From Flavobacterium sp. (GTDB lineage Bacteria; Bacteroidota; Bacteroidia; Flavobacteriales; Flavobacteriaceae), in the NCBI GenBank assembly GCA_029946065.1, contig JAQSDU010000019.1, positions 186,001 through 250,000 of the forward strand: a DNA stretch of 64,000 nucleotides, read 5' to 3'. The position numbers and the translations under genes were made by a program. The number at the start of each line of letters is the position of its first letter. Positions within the stretch are counted from its first letter, which is position 1. Positions 53,279-62,411 of the stretch are shown piece after piece. Under the pieces are notes generated by a model. That model was not told where the DNA came from. It saw nothing but the letters and a program-made list of their open reading frames with translations, and searched no databases.

Positions 53279-53309
53279 TTGTCCGACTGCTATTTAATTC
53301 TTATTTTTG
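53279..53309 (+). promoter_or_regulatory. Flavobacterial-type promoter of the DegT-type gene
   Basis: TTG at 53279-53281, 20-nt spacer, TATTTTTG at 53302-53309. The start codon is 22 nt downstream. Confidence 0.65.
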
Positions 53310-53331
53310 CGTGTTTTTAATACACTCGTAA

Positions 53332-54465
53332 ATGAAAAAAATCCAGATGGTTGACCTGAAAGGGCAATATGAAAAGATAAAAGAAACCGTCAATACTTCG
53401 ATTCAGGAAGTGCTTGACACCAATACATACATCAATGGGCCGCAAGTGCATGCTTTCCAAAAAAATCTCGAGGAATACCTTGATGTGAAACACGTTATTC
53501 CGTGTGCCAATGGGACGGATGCGCTTCAAATTGCCATGATGGGATTGGGTTTAGAGCCAGGAGATGAAGTTATTACTGCCGATTTTACTTTCGCTGCGAC
53601 AGTAGAAGTCATTGCATTATTGCAACTTACACCGGTTTTGGTCGATGTTGAAATGGGCAATATGAACATTTCAATCGAAGGCATCAAGAAAGCCATTACA
53701 CCAAAAACTAAAGCGATTGTACCGGTACATTTGTTTGGTCGTGCCGCCAATATGGAAGCAATAATGGCAATTGCCAAAGAACACAATCTTTATGTAATTG
53801 AAGATAATGCGCAGGCCATTGGCGCCAATTGCAAATTTTCTGACGGTACAAAGAAAAAAGCCGGAACGATAGGACATGTGGGTTCAACGTCGTTTTTCCC
53901 TTCAAAAAATCTTGGTTGTTATGGTGATGGCGGTGCTATTTTTACCAATGACGATGCATTGGCTCATACGATTCGAGGTATTGTAAACCACGGTATGTAT
54001 GTGAGATACCATCATGATGTTGTAGGTGTAAATTCGAGATTGGATAGTATTCAAGCTGCGGTTTTAAATGCGAAATTGCCGCTTTTGGATCAATATAATG
54101 CCGCACGTCAACATGCTGCACGAAAGTATTCAGCCGCGTTTGAAGGTCATGCTAATATTGTTGCCCCAAATATTTGCGATGTTTGCGATTGCCACGTTTT
54201 TCACCAATATACATTAAGGATTTTAGATGCAGATCGCGACGGATTGATGCAACATTTGCTCGATAAAGGCATTCCTTGTGCGATATATTATCCAATTCCG
54301 CTGCATTTGCAGAAAGCGTATTTGGATGTTAGGTATATGGAAGAGTTTTTTCCTATTACCAACAGATTGGTAAAGGAAGTGATTTCGTTGCCAATGCATA
54401 CCGAATTGGATGATGAGCAGATTAAATTCATCACGGATTCTGTTTTAGAATTCCTAAACCAATAA
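53332..54465 (+). CDS. DegT/DnrJ/EryC1/StrS-type sugar aminotransferase
   Basis: 377 residues. PLP-Lys192 in STSFFPSKNLGCYGDGGA; CANGTDALQIAMMGLGLEPGDEV and ITADFTFAATVEVIALL before it; PVHLFGRAANM and NAQAIGA are also conserved. These enzymes aminate nucleotide-linked keto sugars for surface polysaccharide. Neighbours galE and waaA fit an envelope-sugar setting. The exact sugar is not determinable. Confidence 0.9.
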   Translation: MKKIQMVDLKGQYEKIKETVNTSIQEVLDTNTYINGPQVHAFQKNLEEYLDVKHVIPCANGTDALQIAMMGLGLEPGDEVITADFTFAATVEVIALLQLTPVLVDVEMGNMNISIEGIKKAITPKTKAIVPVHLFGRAANMEAIMAIAKEHNLYVIEDNAQAIGANCKFSDGTKKKAGTIGHVGSTSFFPSKNLGCYGDGGAIFTNDDALAHTIRGIVNHGMYVRYHHDVVGVNSRLDSIQAAVLNAKLPLLDQYNAARQHAARKYSAAFEGHANIVAPNICDVCDCHVFHQYTLRILDADRDGLMQHLLDKGIPCAIYYPIPLHLQKAYLDVRYMEEFFPITNRLVKEVISLPMHTELDDEQIKFITDSVLEFLNQ

Positions 54466-54466
54466 A

Positions 54467-54640
54467 ATGAAAACAAGTTTTTGGGAAAAATACAAAGCGT
54501 TTGTCGTTTTCATTGTGGTTTTTGCGATTGCTTTTTTTGGAACGCGTGCTTTGCTTTCCATGCCTAAGAAAGACAAAACAAAAACCAAACCAACTACCGA
54601 AAAGGTAACCGATACCACAACCATAAATACAACCAAATGA
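54467..54640 (+). CDS. 57-residue single-pass membrane protein
   Basis: MKTSFWEKYKAFVVFIVVFAIAFFG then a Lys/Thr-rich tail (KKDKTKTKPTTEKVTDTTTINTTK). One membrane segment, about residues 11-26, and a short low-complexity tail. It starts 1 bp after the DegT-type stop, and its TGA overlaps the galE ATG (ATGA), so it is translated in an operon; that argues it is real. Function unknown. Confidence 0.7.
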   Translation: MKTSFWEKYKAFVVFIVVFAIAFFGTRALLSMPKKDKTKTKPTTEKVTDTTTINTTK

Positions 54641-55650
54641 AAATACTCGTTACCGGAGGCCTTGGCTTCATAGGATCGCACACTGTTGTCGAATTGCAAA
54701 ATGAGGGATTTGAAGTTGTCGTAATTGACAATCTTTCCAACGCTGATGAAAAAGTGCTGAGCGGCATTGAAAGCATCACCGGGAAAAAACCGCAGTTCGA
54801 GAAAATTGATTTAAGGGAAAAAATGGCTGTTCAGGATTTTTTTAAAAAACACAGTGATGTTTCTGGCGTGATTCATTTTGCTGCATCAAAAGCGGTGGGT
54901 GAGAGTGTTGAAAATCCGTTATTGTATTATGAAAACAATCTTGGAACGCTCGTTTATATCTTACAAGAATTACAGCAAAAAACCGAAGCCAGTTTTATTT
55001 TCAGTTCTTCGTGTACGGTTTATGGCCAAGCCAAAGACATGCCGATTACCGAAAATGCACCAATACAACCAGCGATGTCGCCATATGGTAACACAAAGCA
55101 AATCGGTGAGGAAATCATCAAAGATGTGGCGAAGGTTAGTGGTATCAAATCAATATTATTGCGTTATTTCAACCCGATTGGTGCACACGAATCTGCTGCG
55201 ATTGGCGAATTGCCGATTGGTGTTCCTCAAAATTTAGTGCCATTTATTACACAAACAGCGGTTGGATTAAGAAAAGAATTGTCGGTTTACGGATCGGATT
55301 ATCCTACGCACGACGGTACTTGTATCCGCGATTATATTCATGTTGTCGACTTGGCGAAAGCACACGTTATCGCTTTGCAAAGATTGCTCAACAATAAAAG
55401 TTTAGAGAAAGTAGAAACTTTTAACCTCGGCACCGGCACCGGAAGCTCCGTTTTGGATGTTATCAATGCTTTTGAAAAAGTAAGCGGTAAAAAATTGCCA
55501 TACAAATTGGTTGACAGAAGAGAAGGCGATGTGATTGAAGCTTATGCGGACACTAAAAAAGCCAATGAAGTTTTGGGTTGGAAATCGGAATTGTCGCTGG
55601 AAGATGCGATTGATTCGGCTTGGAAATGGGAGCAAAAGATACGCGCTTAA
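54637..55650 (+). CDS. galE: UDP-glucose 4-epimerase
   Basis: 337 residues. NAD-binding TGGLGFIGSHTVVEL, catalytic SSSCTVYG and the YxxxK in SPYGNTKQIGE, then NLGTGTGSSVLDVI and the C-terminal domain with LGWKSELSLEDAIDSAWKWE. It interconverts UDP-glucose and UDP-galactose, supplying sugar for surface glycans. Overlaps the small membrane-protein gene by 4 bp. Confidence 0.94.
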   Translation: MKILVTGGLGFIGSHTVVELQNEGFEVVVIDNLSNADEKVLSGIESITGKKPQFEKIDLREKMAVQDFFKKHSDVSGVIHFAASKAVGESVENPLLYYENNLGTLVYILQELQQKTEASFIFSSSCTVYGQAKDMPITENAPIQPAMSPYGNTKQIGEEIIKDVAKVSGIKSILLRYFNPIGAHESAAIGELPIGVPQNLVPFITQTAVGLRKELSVYGSDYPTHDGTCIRDYIHVVDLAKAHVIALQRLLNNKSLEKVETFNLGTGTGSSVLDVINAFEKVSGKKLPYKLVDRREGDVIEAYADTKKANEVLGWKSELSLEDAIDSAWKWEQKIRA

Positions 55651-55666
55651 CAATCAGGAATGATAT

Positions 55667-55698
55667 AAAAAATCCCAAATGTAAATTTGGGATTTTTT
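55667..55698. terminator. Terminator between galE and the lipoprotein gene
   Basis: Stem aatcccaaat / atttgggatt with a 3-nt loop, T-run (tttttt) on the plus strand and A-run on the left. Both flanking genes end here, so it probably serves both. Confidence 0.8.
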
Positions 55699-55709
55699 GT
55701 ATGCCGTAG

Positions 55710-56204
55710 TTATAACTCAATATAGAACAAGCCATTGGATATTGTACCGTATTGCATATCGGCTGAAATGAGACCGCAGTCAAAATCGCCGCTTACCACA
55801 TTGGTTAGGAATGTTTGGACAGTATTAGAAGCGCCGCCGCTACCGATCCCGTTAGTGAAAATTGTAGTAGTAAAATTTCCATTTACCTCTGTAGTGACGT
55901 TTAATTGTATCGTATCAAAACTGTAACCGTGATCACCGGGAATATCTTTTACCAGATCCAGAATAATCTCGTATTGTGATTGTTCACTTCCCGGAAATTT
56001 TTTATAACCGATAATTTTTAAATGCGCCAGGCCGTTTTCGGTGCTTTTCTGGGCTGTGATACCACCAAATGTTAAAAGCTGGCTGTTGTATTTAATAGAT
56101 AAAGTGTTGTTTGGACTCTGGGTAATCGGGTTGTCATCATCACCGGAACACGAAAAAGTTGTAGCAATAATAAGAACGAGAAATAATTTTATAAAAAGCT
56201 TCAT
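55710..56204 (-). CDS. Unknown lipoprotein
   Basis: 164 residues. Lipobox TTFSC after a hydrophobic signal (LFIKLFLVLIIATTFSC), then SGDDDN (acid-rich, typical of surface-exposed flavobacterial lipoproteins) and a ~140-residue beta-rich domain. No family recognised. It starts 18 bp after fabD in the same direction and is probably in that transcript. Confidence 0.75.
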   Translation of the reverse strand: MKLFIKLFLVLIIATTFSCSGDDDNPITQSPNNTLSIKYNSQLLTFGGITAQKSTENGLAHLKIIGYKKFPGSEQSQYEIILDLVKDIPGDHGYSFDTIQLNVTTEVNGNFTTTIFTNGIGSGGASNTVQTFLTNVVSGDFDCGLISADMQYGTISNGLFYIEL

Positions 56205-56222
56205 GGTTGATTTTTTATGAAA

Positions 56223-57098
56223 TTAGGCATTAAAAGTAGCGACGTCACGATCAATCTTATTCACCAATCCTGTCAACACTTTTCCAGGACCGATTTCTGT
56301 AAACGAAGTCGCGCCATCTTTAATCATTTGCTGCACCGATTGCGTCCATTTTACTGGAGCCGTCAATTGAATGATTAGGTTTTTTTTGATTTCAACAGGG
56401 TCAGAAACAGCGCTTGCGGTTACATTCTGGTAAACCGGACAAATTGGTGTTGAGAAAGTTGTGTTTTCAATCGCTGCCGCGAGCTCTTCACGCGCAGGTT
56501 CCATCATTGGTGAGTGAAAAGCACCACCAACAGGTAAAATTAATGCTCTTTTTGCACCTACCGCTTTCATAGCTTCGCAAGCTTTTTCTACGGCTGATGT
56601 TTCACCTGAAATCACGAGTTGTCCGGGACAATTATAATTCGCCGCTACAACCACGCCGTCAATCGAAGCACATACATCTTCTACAATCTTATCTTCCAAG
56701 CCTAAAACAGCAGCCATTGTCGATGGCGTAATTTCACAAGCTTTTTGCATTGCGATAGCACGTTGAGAAACCAATTTTAGACCGTCTTCAAACGAAAGTG
56801 CGCCATTGGCAACCAAGGCTGAAAATTCTCCAAGTGAATGTCCTGCTACCATTTCTGGTTTGAAATCTGCGCCTAACGTTTTTGCTAAGATTACGGAGTG
56901 TAAAAATACCGCCGGTTGTGTTACTTTGGTTTCTTTTAATTGCTCGGCTGTGCCGTCAAACATGATATCGGTAATGCGGAAACCCAATATTTCATTGGCT
57001 TTTTCGAATAATTCTGCTGCTAATTCGGAGTTGTCATATAAGTCTTTGCCCATTCCTGTGAACTGTGCGCCTTGACCCGGAAATACATATGCTTTCAT
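56223..57098 (-). CDS. fabD: Malonyl CoA-acyl carrier protein transacylase
   Basis: 291 residues. Start MKAYVFPGQGAQFTGMGKDL, nucleophile elbow AGHSLGEFSALVANGALSF, ALILPVGGAFHSPMM (catalytic His) and LTGLVNKIDRDV near the end. It transfers malonyl groups to ACP for fatty-acid synthesis. A -7-type box, caaaaata on the plus strand (57123-57130; TATTTTTG on the minus strand), lies 25 bp upstream. The -33 TTG is weak. Confidence 0.95.
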   Translation of the reverse strand: MKAYVFPGQGAQFTGMGKDLYDNSELAAELFEKANEILGFRITDIMFDGTAEQLKETKVTQPAVFLHSVILAKTLGADFKPEMVAGHSLGEFSALVANGALSFEDGLKLVSQRAIAMQKACEITPSTMAAVLGLEDKIVEDVCASIDGVVVAANYNCPGQLVISGETSAVEKACEAMKAVGAKRALILPVGGAFHSPMMEPAREELAAAIENTTFSTPICPVYQNVTASAVSDPVEIKKNLIIQLTAPVKWTQSVQQMIKDGATSFTEIGPGKVLTGLVNKIDRDVATFNA

Positions 57099-57146
57099 AA
57101 TTGTGGTTTTTGTTTGTTACCACAAAAATAGGTTTTTTTTAGATTG

Positions 57147-57216
57147 TAACACGGTGAGATTTCAATAGGGTAAGATGAATCTCGAAATCTAATAGTGGTA
57201 TAATCTCACCGTGTTA
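57147..57216. repeat. 15-bp perfect inverted repeat between fabD and DUF983
   Basis: taacacggtgagatt (57147-57161) and aatctcaccgtgtta (57202-57216), 40 nt apart. No T-run on either side; it lies upstream of fabD's promoter and just after the DUF983 stop. Confidence 0.7.
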
Positions 57217-57225
57217 TGATCTTAT

Positions 57226-57588
57226 CTATACCCGATAATCCTTAAACATATAAATCCACAGCAACCTTGAAAAGCGGATGTTAAACGAACACATCGCCAA
57301 AATTACAACTGCAATTACCGGAATTATTTTAAGGTCGAAAGTCTCATCGAAAAAAGGACGTACCAGAAAATAAGTGAGAATTCCCTGTGCGACTGTAAGT
57401 CCGTAATTTACATACATTGCTCCAAAAAAATAACCCGGCTCTTTCTCGAATTTATAATGACAATGACTACAACGGGCATTCATCTTAGGAAAGCCAATGT
57501 TGGTAAAAATATTTTTGTCCTGAAATACTTTTCCAGTATGACAATTCGGACATTCATTATTTAGGAGATGAAAGATGGAATGTGACAT
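57226..57588 (-). CDS. DUF983 family membrane protein with zinc-ribbon motifs
   Basis: 120 residues from the ATG at 57588 (MSHSIFHLLNNECPNCHTGKVF). CPNC and CSHC pairs (about residues 13-48) form a likely zinc ribbon; two membrane segments follow (GAMYVNYGLTVAQGILTYFLV and IIPVIAVVILAMCSFNI). An in-frame extension upstream of this Met is not protein-like for the family. Function unknown. Divergent from the AraC regulator. Confidence 0.85.
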   Translation of the reverse strand: MSHSIFHLLNNECPNCHTGKVFQDKNIFTNIGFPKMNARCSHCHYKFEKEPGYFFGAMYVNYGLTVAQGILTYFLVRPFFDETFDLKIIPVIAVVILAMCSFNIRFSRLLWIYMFKDYRV

Positions 57589-57675
57589 TTTTAGCTTAAT
57601 TTTATCATACAAATTTAAGATAATGCAGCCTTTTATGTCTGTCAGTAAATTCGCCAATAATAGCACAATAGAGAC

Positions 57676-58545
57676 ATGAAAACATTTCCGGTTTACAGTG
57701 TAGATCATTTTAGCTGCCAAAATGCGAATGGCGAATTGTATGCCAACACTTTTAGGGAGCACCTAAAAACCCATAGTTTTATCGAACAGTCGCACCGGCA
57801 TGATTCTCATTTGCTCGTTTTTTTTACACATGGCTCAGGAAATCATGAAATCGATTTTGATGTGTATCCGGTTAGTCGTGGAACTATGTTTGTGCTGCAG
57901 CCCGGACAAATGCATAATTGGGAATTGTCGGCAGACATTGAAGGTTTTATTGTTATATTTTCTGCGGCGCTTTACAATTTATATTTTGGTGAAAAACAAC
58001 TCGAAGATTATCCTTTTTACGCTATGCAAAATACCAATCCGCAAATTAAATTCCCCGATGAAGCTACAAAAAACCTCTTGCAGTATTTTAACCAGATGAT
58101 TGAAATCGCCTCAAAAAACCGGGCTTACCATCAAGACCTGACCCTTAATCTTCTCGATTGCATTCATATGGAGGCTGCCACCTATTTTCCTGATCAGCCA
58201 CATACTTTTCATGCATATAATCATAAAATAAAACAATTCACGCAGTTGCTCGAACACTATTTCAAGACTAAAAAATCGGCTTCTTTTTATGCATCAAAAC
58301 TGAGTATCACCATAAAGCACTTGAATCGAATTTGCCGCGAAACCCTCGAAAAAACAGCCACACAAGTCATCGCAGAACGAATCGTCCTCGAGGTAAAGCG
58401 GCAACTCATGAATCCCAATCTGTCAGTAAACCAGATTGCAGATTCAGTAGGCTTTGAAGATTATTCTTATTTTACGCGCTTCTTTAAAAAGAATACCGGT
58501 GTCACGCCGGTGAAATTCCGCACCCTTAAAAATAAGCAGGCGTAA
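57676..58545 (+). CDS. AraC-family transcriptional regulator
   Basis: 289 residues. N-terminal cupin-like domain (about 20-130; HRHDSHLLVFFTHGSGNHEIDFDVYPVSRGTMFVLQPGQMHNWEL), and a C-terminal double HTH: ASFYASKLSITIKHLNRICRETL and VNQIADSVGFEDYSYFTRFFKKNTGVTPVKFR. The ligand is unknown. The next gene, a membrane protein, is 58 bp downstream and may be a target. Confidence 0.9.
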   Translation: MKTFPVYSVDHFSCQNANGELYANTFREHLKTHSFIEQSHRHDSHLLVFFTHGSGNHEIDFDVYPVSRGTMFVLQPGQMHNWELSADIEGFIVIFSAALYNLYFGEKQLEDYPFYAMQNTNPQIKFPDEATKNLLQYFNQMIEIASKNRAYHQDLTLNLLDCIHMEAATYFPDQPHTFHAYNHKIKQFTQLLEHYFKTKKSASFYASKLSITIKHLNRICRETLEKTATQVIAERIVLEVKRQLMNPNLSVNQIADSVGFEDYSYFTRFFKKNTGVTPVKFRTLKNKQA

Positions 58546-58603
58546 AACCTGTAACTTTACTTATATTTAACGACTAATCCGCATAACCAAAACCAAATTC
58601 ATC

Positions 58604-60241
58604 ATGAGAAAGATTGCTCCATTTGTGTTATTTCTTTTCGTTATCTTTTTATTCTTTTATTTCGGAATGCCCGTGCTCAACTATGGTTTTCTTCAATTGC
58701 CGTTAATGCTGTTGATTTTAGCGGTAGCCGGAATGGTGCTTTTTACTCGCTTTCAAGTATCTCCTGATGCGAAAAAAGTAAAATTAATTTCAAAACCCAA
58801 CCGTCTTTTCTTTGTTTTAGGCGGCGTTGCAATTCTATATATGACCATTTTGCCGTTGCTTACTAGCACAACAATGTTTAGGGCAGAAGCCTATCAGAAA
58901 ATGATTGGCGAAGTCAAAAACGGCACGGATTTATCGCATCATATTGCACCTATTTCTATCGATGAAATCCGTGTTGTCGATGAACCGTTGGCACATCTTC
59001 TGGGTGAAAAAATACTCGGCTCACAGCCCGCACTCGGAAGTCAAGTAGAATTGGGCGAATTCACCATACAAAAAGTCAACAATGAATTGTATTGGGTGGC
59101 GCCTTTGCTACACACCGGTTTTTTCAAATGGTATAAAAATGCAGAAGGTACGCCAGGTTACGTAATGGTTTCCGCCACAAACGAACGCGATGTAAGGCTT
59201 ATCCAGCAAAATGCAGGTGTGCCATTGAAGATAAAATTCCAACCCGAAGCTTTTTTCGGTTCGCAGATTGAAAGGCACGTTTATTTTAGCGGTTACGAAA
59301 GCACAGGATTGGCGGATTACCAATTCGAAATCGACGACACCGGAAAGCCATTTTGGGTGGTGACGACTTTCAAAAAAGAAATCGGATTTTCAGGCGATGA
59401 TGCTTCTGGTGTTTTGGTTGTAGATGCCCAAACTGGTGCTATAAAAGAATTCGACATTGCCAATTTGCCACTTTGGGTAGATCGCGCGCAGCCCATCAGA
59501 TTTGTTCGCGAACAGCTTGATGATTGGGGTGATTTGGTGCACGGCTACTGGAATTTTTCCAACGAAAATAAACTCACAACCACCGAAGATCTTACCTTGG
59601 TTTACGGTCAGGACCATCATTCGTATTGGTACACCGGCCTGTCATCGGTAGGAAAAGAAGAATCAAATGTCGGATTTGTATTGGTGGACACCAGAACGAA
59701 AGAAGCACATTTTTACAAACAAAGCGGTGCGACCGAATTTGCCGCGCAAAGTTCTGCTGAAGGGAAAGTACAAGAGAAAGGTTATAAAGCATCTTTGCCA
59801 ATTCCGTATATCATCAATAATATACCAACCTATGTGATGACATTGAAAGATGACGGCGGATTGGTGAAAATGTTCGCCATGGTTGCCATCAGCGATTATA
59901 CGATTGTAGGTGTTGGCAACACGATGCGCGAAACGCTTTCTTCGTTCAAGAATGTTTATAATATGGCGGATAATAAGATGAATCCAGCAAGCGAATCTAA
60001 CAGAAAAACATTGGAATCAGTGGTAACAAGAATCCATAGCGACGTGAAAAACGGTAACAGTTTTTATTATTTTACGGTAAAGGACTACCCGAATATCTTC
60101 GTTGGTGCTTCGCAAATGTCCAATGAACTTCCGGTTACGATGGAGGGCGATAGTGTTAAAATTTCGTTTGATTTGGATATGGAGGAAGTGATCGACGTTT
60201 CGGCTTTTGATAATAAGAACATTGGTAAGAAAACACCTTAG
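58604..60241 (+). CDS. Conserved membrane protein of unknown function
   Basis: 545 residues. Three N-terminal membrane segments (about 5-25, 30-48, 68-88: FVLFLFVIFLFFYFGMPVL, LPLMLLILAVAGMVLF, LFFVLGGVAILYMTILPL), then a ~450-residue soluble part. GTPGYVMVSATNERDVRLI, YWVAPLLHTGFFKWYKN and YGQDHHSYWYTGLSSVGK are prominent. It has no catalytic motif that I recognise. It follows an AraC regulator, so regulated expression is possible. The hairpin at 60272-60294 ends it. Confidence 0.75.
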   Translation: MRKIAPFVLFLFVIFLFFYFGMPVLNYGFLQLPLMLLILAVAGMVLFTRFQVSPDAKKVKLISKPNRLFFVLGGVAILYMTILPLLTSTTMFRAEAYQKMIGEVKNGTDLSHHIAPISIDEIRVVDEPLAHLLGEKILGSQPALGSQVELGEFTIQKVNNELYWVAPLLHTGFFKWYKNAEGTPGYVMVSATNERDVRLIQQNAGVPLKIKFQPEAFFGSQIERHVYFSGYESTGLADYQFEIDDTGKPFWVVTTFKKEIGFSGDDASGVLVVDAQTGAIKEFDIANLPLWVDRAQPIRFVREQLDDWGDLVHGYWNFSNENKLTTTEDLTLVYGQDHHSYWYTGLSSVGKEESNVGFVLVDTRTKEAHFYKQSGATEFAAQSSAEGKVQEKGYKASLPIPYIINNIPTYVMTLKDDGGLVKMFAMVAISDYTIVGVGNTMRETLSSFKNVYNMADNKMNPASESNRKTLESVVTRIHSDVKNGNSFYYFTVKDYPNIFVGASQMSNELPVTMEGDSVKISFDLDMEEVIDVSAFDNKNIGKKTP

Positions 60242-60271
60242 TGACTGATTGTCATAGTTTATACATAAAAG

Positions 60272-60294
60272 AATCCGCTTCGGCGGGTTTTTTG
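60272..60294 (+). terminator. Terminator after the conserved membrane protein gene
   Basis: Stem aatccgc / gcgggtt with a ttcg tetraloop and a T-run (tttttg). Confidence 0.85.
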
Positions 60295-60440
60295 TTGCAC
60301 AAAGATGTGGAGAGGATCCGCAAAGTTACACGAAGATTTTGTTGTTTTTCTTGTTGGTGATTTGTACCTGTGTTTTCACGTTAATGCAGGTTTTTTACTA
60401 TGGGAAGATGCGCAGAAAATAGGCGAAGTTACGCGGAGGT

Positions 60441-61253
60441 TTAGCGGTTTGTGTTTGGTAAGCCAACGTTAGCCAACGTTTTTATAATTTTTTCTACTCT
60501 TAAGTAATCTTTCATATTCGGAAAGTTGAGTGTTTTAATAAATAAATTACCATCATAAACTTCAAATTCTAATCCATTCTCATCTTTGAATAAGTTTAGA
60601 AGTCTAATTATGTAAAGAATATTGTTTGATCTTTTTATTGTAAAACTCTCATAATTATCCAATTTTATATCATCGTCGTTTCTAAATATATCCGTTAAGG
60701 TTTCGAAACTTGTTTTCTCTCTTAAATAAAAATGACCAGATAGTTGCTCATCTTTTATCCAAAACATGATTTGTGATTCATGATATCCTGGTTGATGTCT
60801 ATTTCCTTTAATTTCAACTGCAGGAAATAACAGAAAACGATTTCCGTTTTCGTTTGAGAACGAACTCGAATAAGACCAGCTATCATATTTAGATAACGTT
60901 TCGGTCTTTTCAAGTAGTTCTAATTGCGAACTTGTAAGCTTTTTATGTGTATATCCAGTTTTTTTAATGTAATTTTTAAGTTCTTCAACTTCTCTTTCAT
61001 TACAATAATAAAATTGCTTTATCTCATCCGAATCTTTTATTCTATTTACATTGTCATGTGGAATCCAATGCCCAGATTCTGCTTGCTCAAAAGTTAATTT
61101 TGTTCCTGTCTCAGGATCATAAATAAATTCATCTGATAGACTTTCTTTTAATCGATTTTCTTCTTCAATTTCACTTTTACTTGCAAAAGTCATTACTTTC
61201 CAAAAGAAAACTATAATAATAATTCCAATAATTATAATGACTGTATCACTCAT
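60441..61253 (-). CDS. Unknown protein with N-terminal membrane anchor
   Basis: 270 residues. One N-terminal membrane segment (TVIIIIGIIIIVFFWKVM), then a charged soluble part with FIYDPETGTKLTFEQAESGHWIPHDN, SGHFYLREK and IIRLLNLFKDENGLEFEVYDG. No family recognised. A/T-rich relative to neighbours. The adjacent 60242-60440 has a repeated tagccaacgt (60463-60480) but no gene. Confidence 0.65.
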   Translation of the reverse strand: MSDTVIIIIGIIIIVFFWKVMTFASKSEIEEENRLKESLSDEFIYDPETGTKLTFEQAESGHWIPHDNVNRIKDSDEIKQFYYCNEREVEELKNYIKKTGYTHKKLTSSQLELLEKTETLSKYDSWSYSSSFSNENGNRFLLFPAVEIKGNRHQPGYHESQIMFWIKDEQLSGHFYLREKTSFETLTDIFRNDDDIKLDNYESFTIKRSNNILYIIRLLNLFKDENGLEFEVYDGNLFIKTLNFPNMKDYLRVEKIIKTLANVGLPNTNR

Positions 61254-61346
61254 GTTGGTTAAAATGTTTGCTAATATTCAAATATACATAAACAAACAAA
61301 CAATTGCTATCTAGCATCGTTTTCCAAGAAACGGATTAAAACCAAA

Positions 61347-61694
61347 TTATTGTAACCCCATCTTACCGCTAATAATTCCACTTAACGTATCGCGTTCACG
61401 CTGCAGCATCTTTACTTCCAATTCGAGGGCAGCGATGGTGTCGCTTTTGGTGTTGTCAGGTTTTGCACTTACGGAAAATTCAGCAGGTAATGCAGCGGCG
61501 ATGTCTGCAAAGAAATTGTGGTGCAGTGCGGTACAGATCTTCAAAAGTATGTCTGTACGCATAAAACTTTTCTTCAGCCGTGACTCCAAATTCGACGGCG
61601 AAATGTCCAAAGCCCTTGCTAAAGCTGTTTTTGAAATCTTATTCTCACTGATATAAGCACTGACAAGCGCTCCAAGATTTATGTTATTTGGCAT
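61347..61694 (-). CDS. XRE-like helix-turn-helix regulator with coiled-coil tail
   Basis: 115 residues. N-terminal helix-turn-helix (LGALVSAYISENKISKTALARALDISPSNLESRLKKSFMRTDILLKICTALHHNFF), then a linker and a C-terminal coiled coil (TIAALELEVKMLQRERDTLSGIISGKM). Similar proteins regulate mobile or stress genes in Bacteroidota. Start ATG 61694. The A/T-rich upstream region contains several inverted repeats that could be operators. Confidence 0.8.
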   Translation of the reverse strand: MPNNINLGALVSAYISENKISKTALARALDISPSNLESRLKKSFMRTDILLKICTALHHNFFADIAAALPAEFSVSAKPDNTKSDTIAALELEVKMLQRERDTLSGIISGKMGLQ

Positions 61695-61904
61695 ATTACG
61701 GTGTGTTTTGTGTCAAATATAATATTTAATTCATTTATAAATAAATTAAATTATTATATAAATGAATTTTTATAAATTATAAATGTATTTGTTTTATTTT
61801 TAAATGAATTTTATTATTCTAAAAATAAAAATAATGCATAAAAAAATACATTTAATACATATATAAATGAATTAAATGTATTTTAAAGTAAATAAACAGC
61901 ATAT
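61695..61904. promoter_or_regulatory. A/T-rich inverted-repeat region upstream of the XRE gene
   Basis: Inverted repeat 1: aattcatttata (61728-61739) / tataaatgaatt (61757-61768). Inverted repeat 2: aaaatacatttaat (61843-61856) / attaaatgtatttt (61871-61884). Further taaatgaatt copies occur at 61801 and 61864. The shared taaatgaatt half-site suggests operators; the second repeat may also terminate the 61905-62399 gene. Confidence 0.55.
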
Positions 61905-62399
61905 TTATTTGCCTTTCTCTAAATTCGGAATTCTTTTCCTACCCGTTTGCTTCTCATAACGCTCAGAAAGCTTCTTGACAGCTGTCTTTGCGCCAGAAAC
62001 GCCCGATTTAGCAGCAATTTCATATAAATTGTGAACGGCGCGCGTCATGTCGTAAGCCTCTTTTCCAGCAATGCGTTGCGTGGTTTCAATATAGCTAAGT
62101 GCCGTTTTAAGGCGCATTTTTATTTTGTCCATCTGCTCAAATAACGCATAGTCTGCAATCAGATTTTCTACATTGATATAGGCAGGCATGACCTCGGGGC
62201 CACTGTTCTTGAGTATATTGATGCAGTCTTGCGCATACGCTTTGTTTTGCACGTCCATACCGCGAAAGGCCTTGCGTTCTTCAGGCGTCATGCCATTGGC
62301 CGGAAGTATTGCTAGCAATGCGTCTATATGAGCATTGATAGTAGCCAGGTTTTCTTCGGATACTACAGCGTTGATGCGGTTGAAGGAAATGTTGCTCAT
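61905..62399 (-). CDS. Unknown helical protein
   Basis: 164 residues, soluble and almost entirely helical. Pattern ISFNRINAVVSEENLATINAHIDALLAILP ... GMTPEERKAFRGMDVQNKAYAQDCINIL ... and a Lys-rich C-terminus. I recall similar proteins of this size in Flavobacteria but no function. Start ATG 62399. It overlaps nothing; a 10-bp tandem repeat begins just upstream at 62410. Confidence 0.7.
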   Translation of the reverse strand: MSNISFNRINAVVSEENLATINAHIDALLAILPANGMTPEERKAFRGMDVQNKAYAQDCINILKNSGPEVMPAYINVENLIADYALFEQMDKIKMRLKTALSYIETTQRIAGKEAYDMTRAVHNLYEIAAKSGVSGAKTAVKKLSERYEKQTGRKRIPNLEKGK

Positions 62400-62411
62400 G
62401 GTTTTAAGTTT

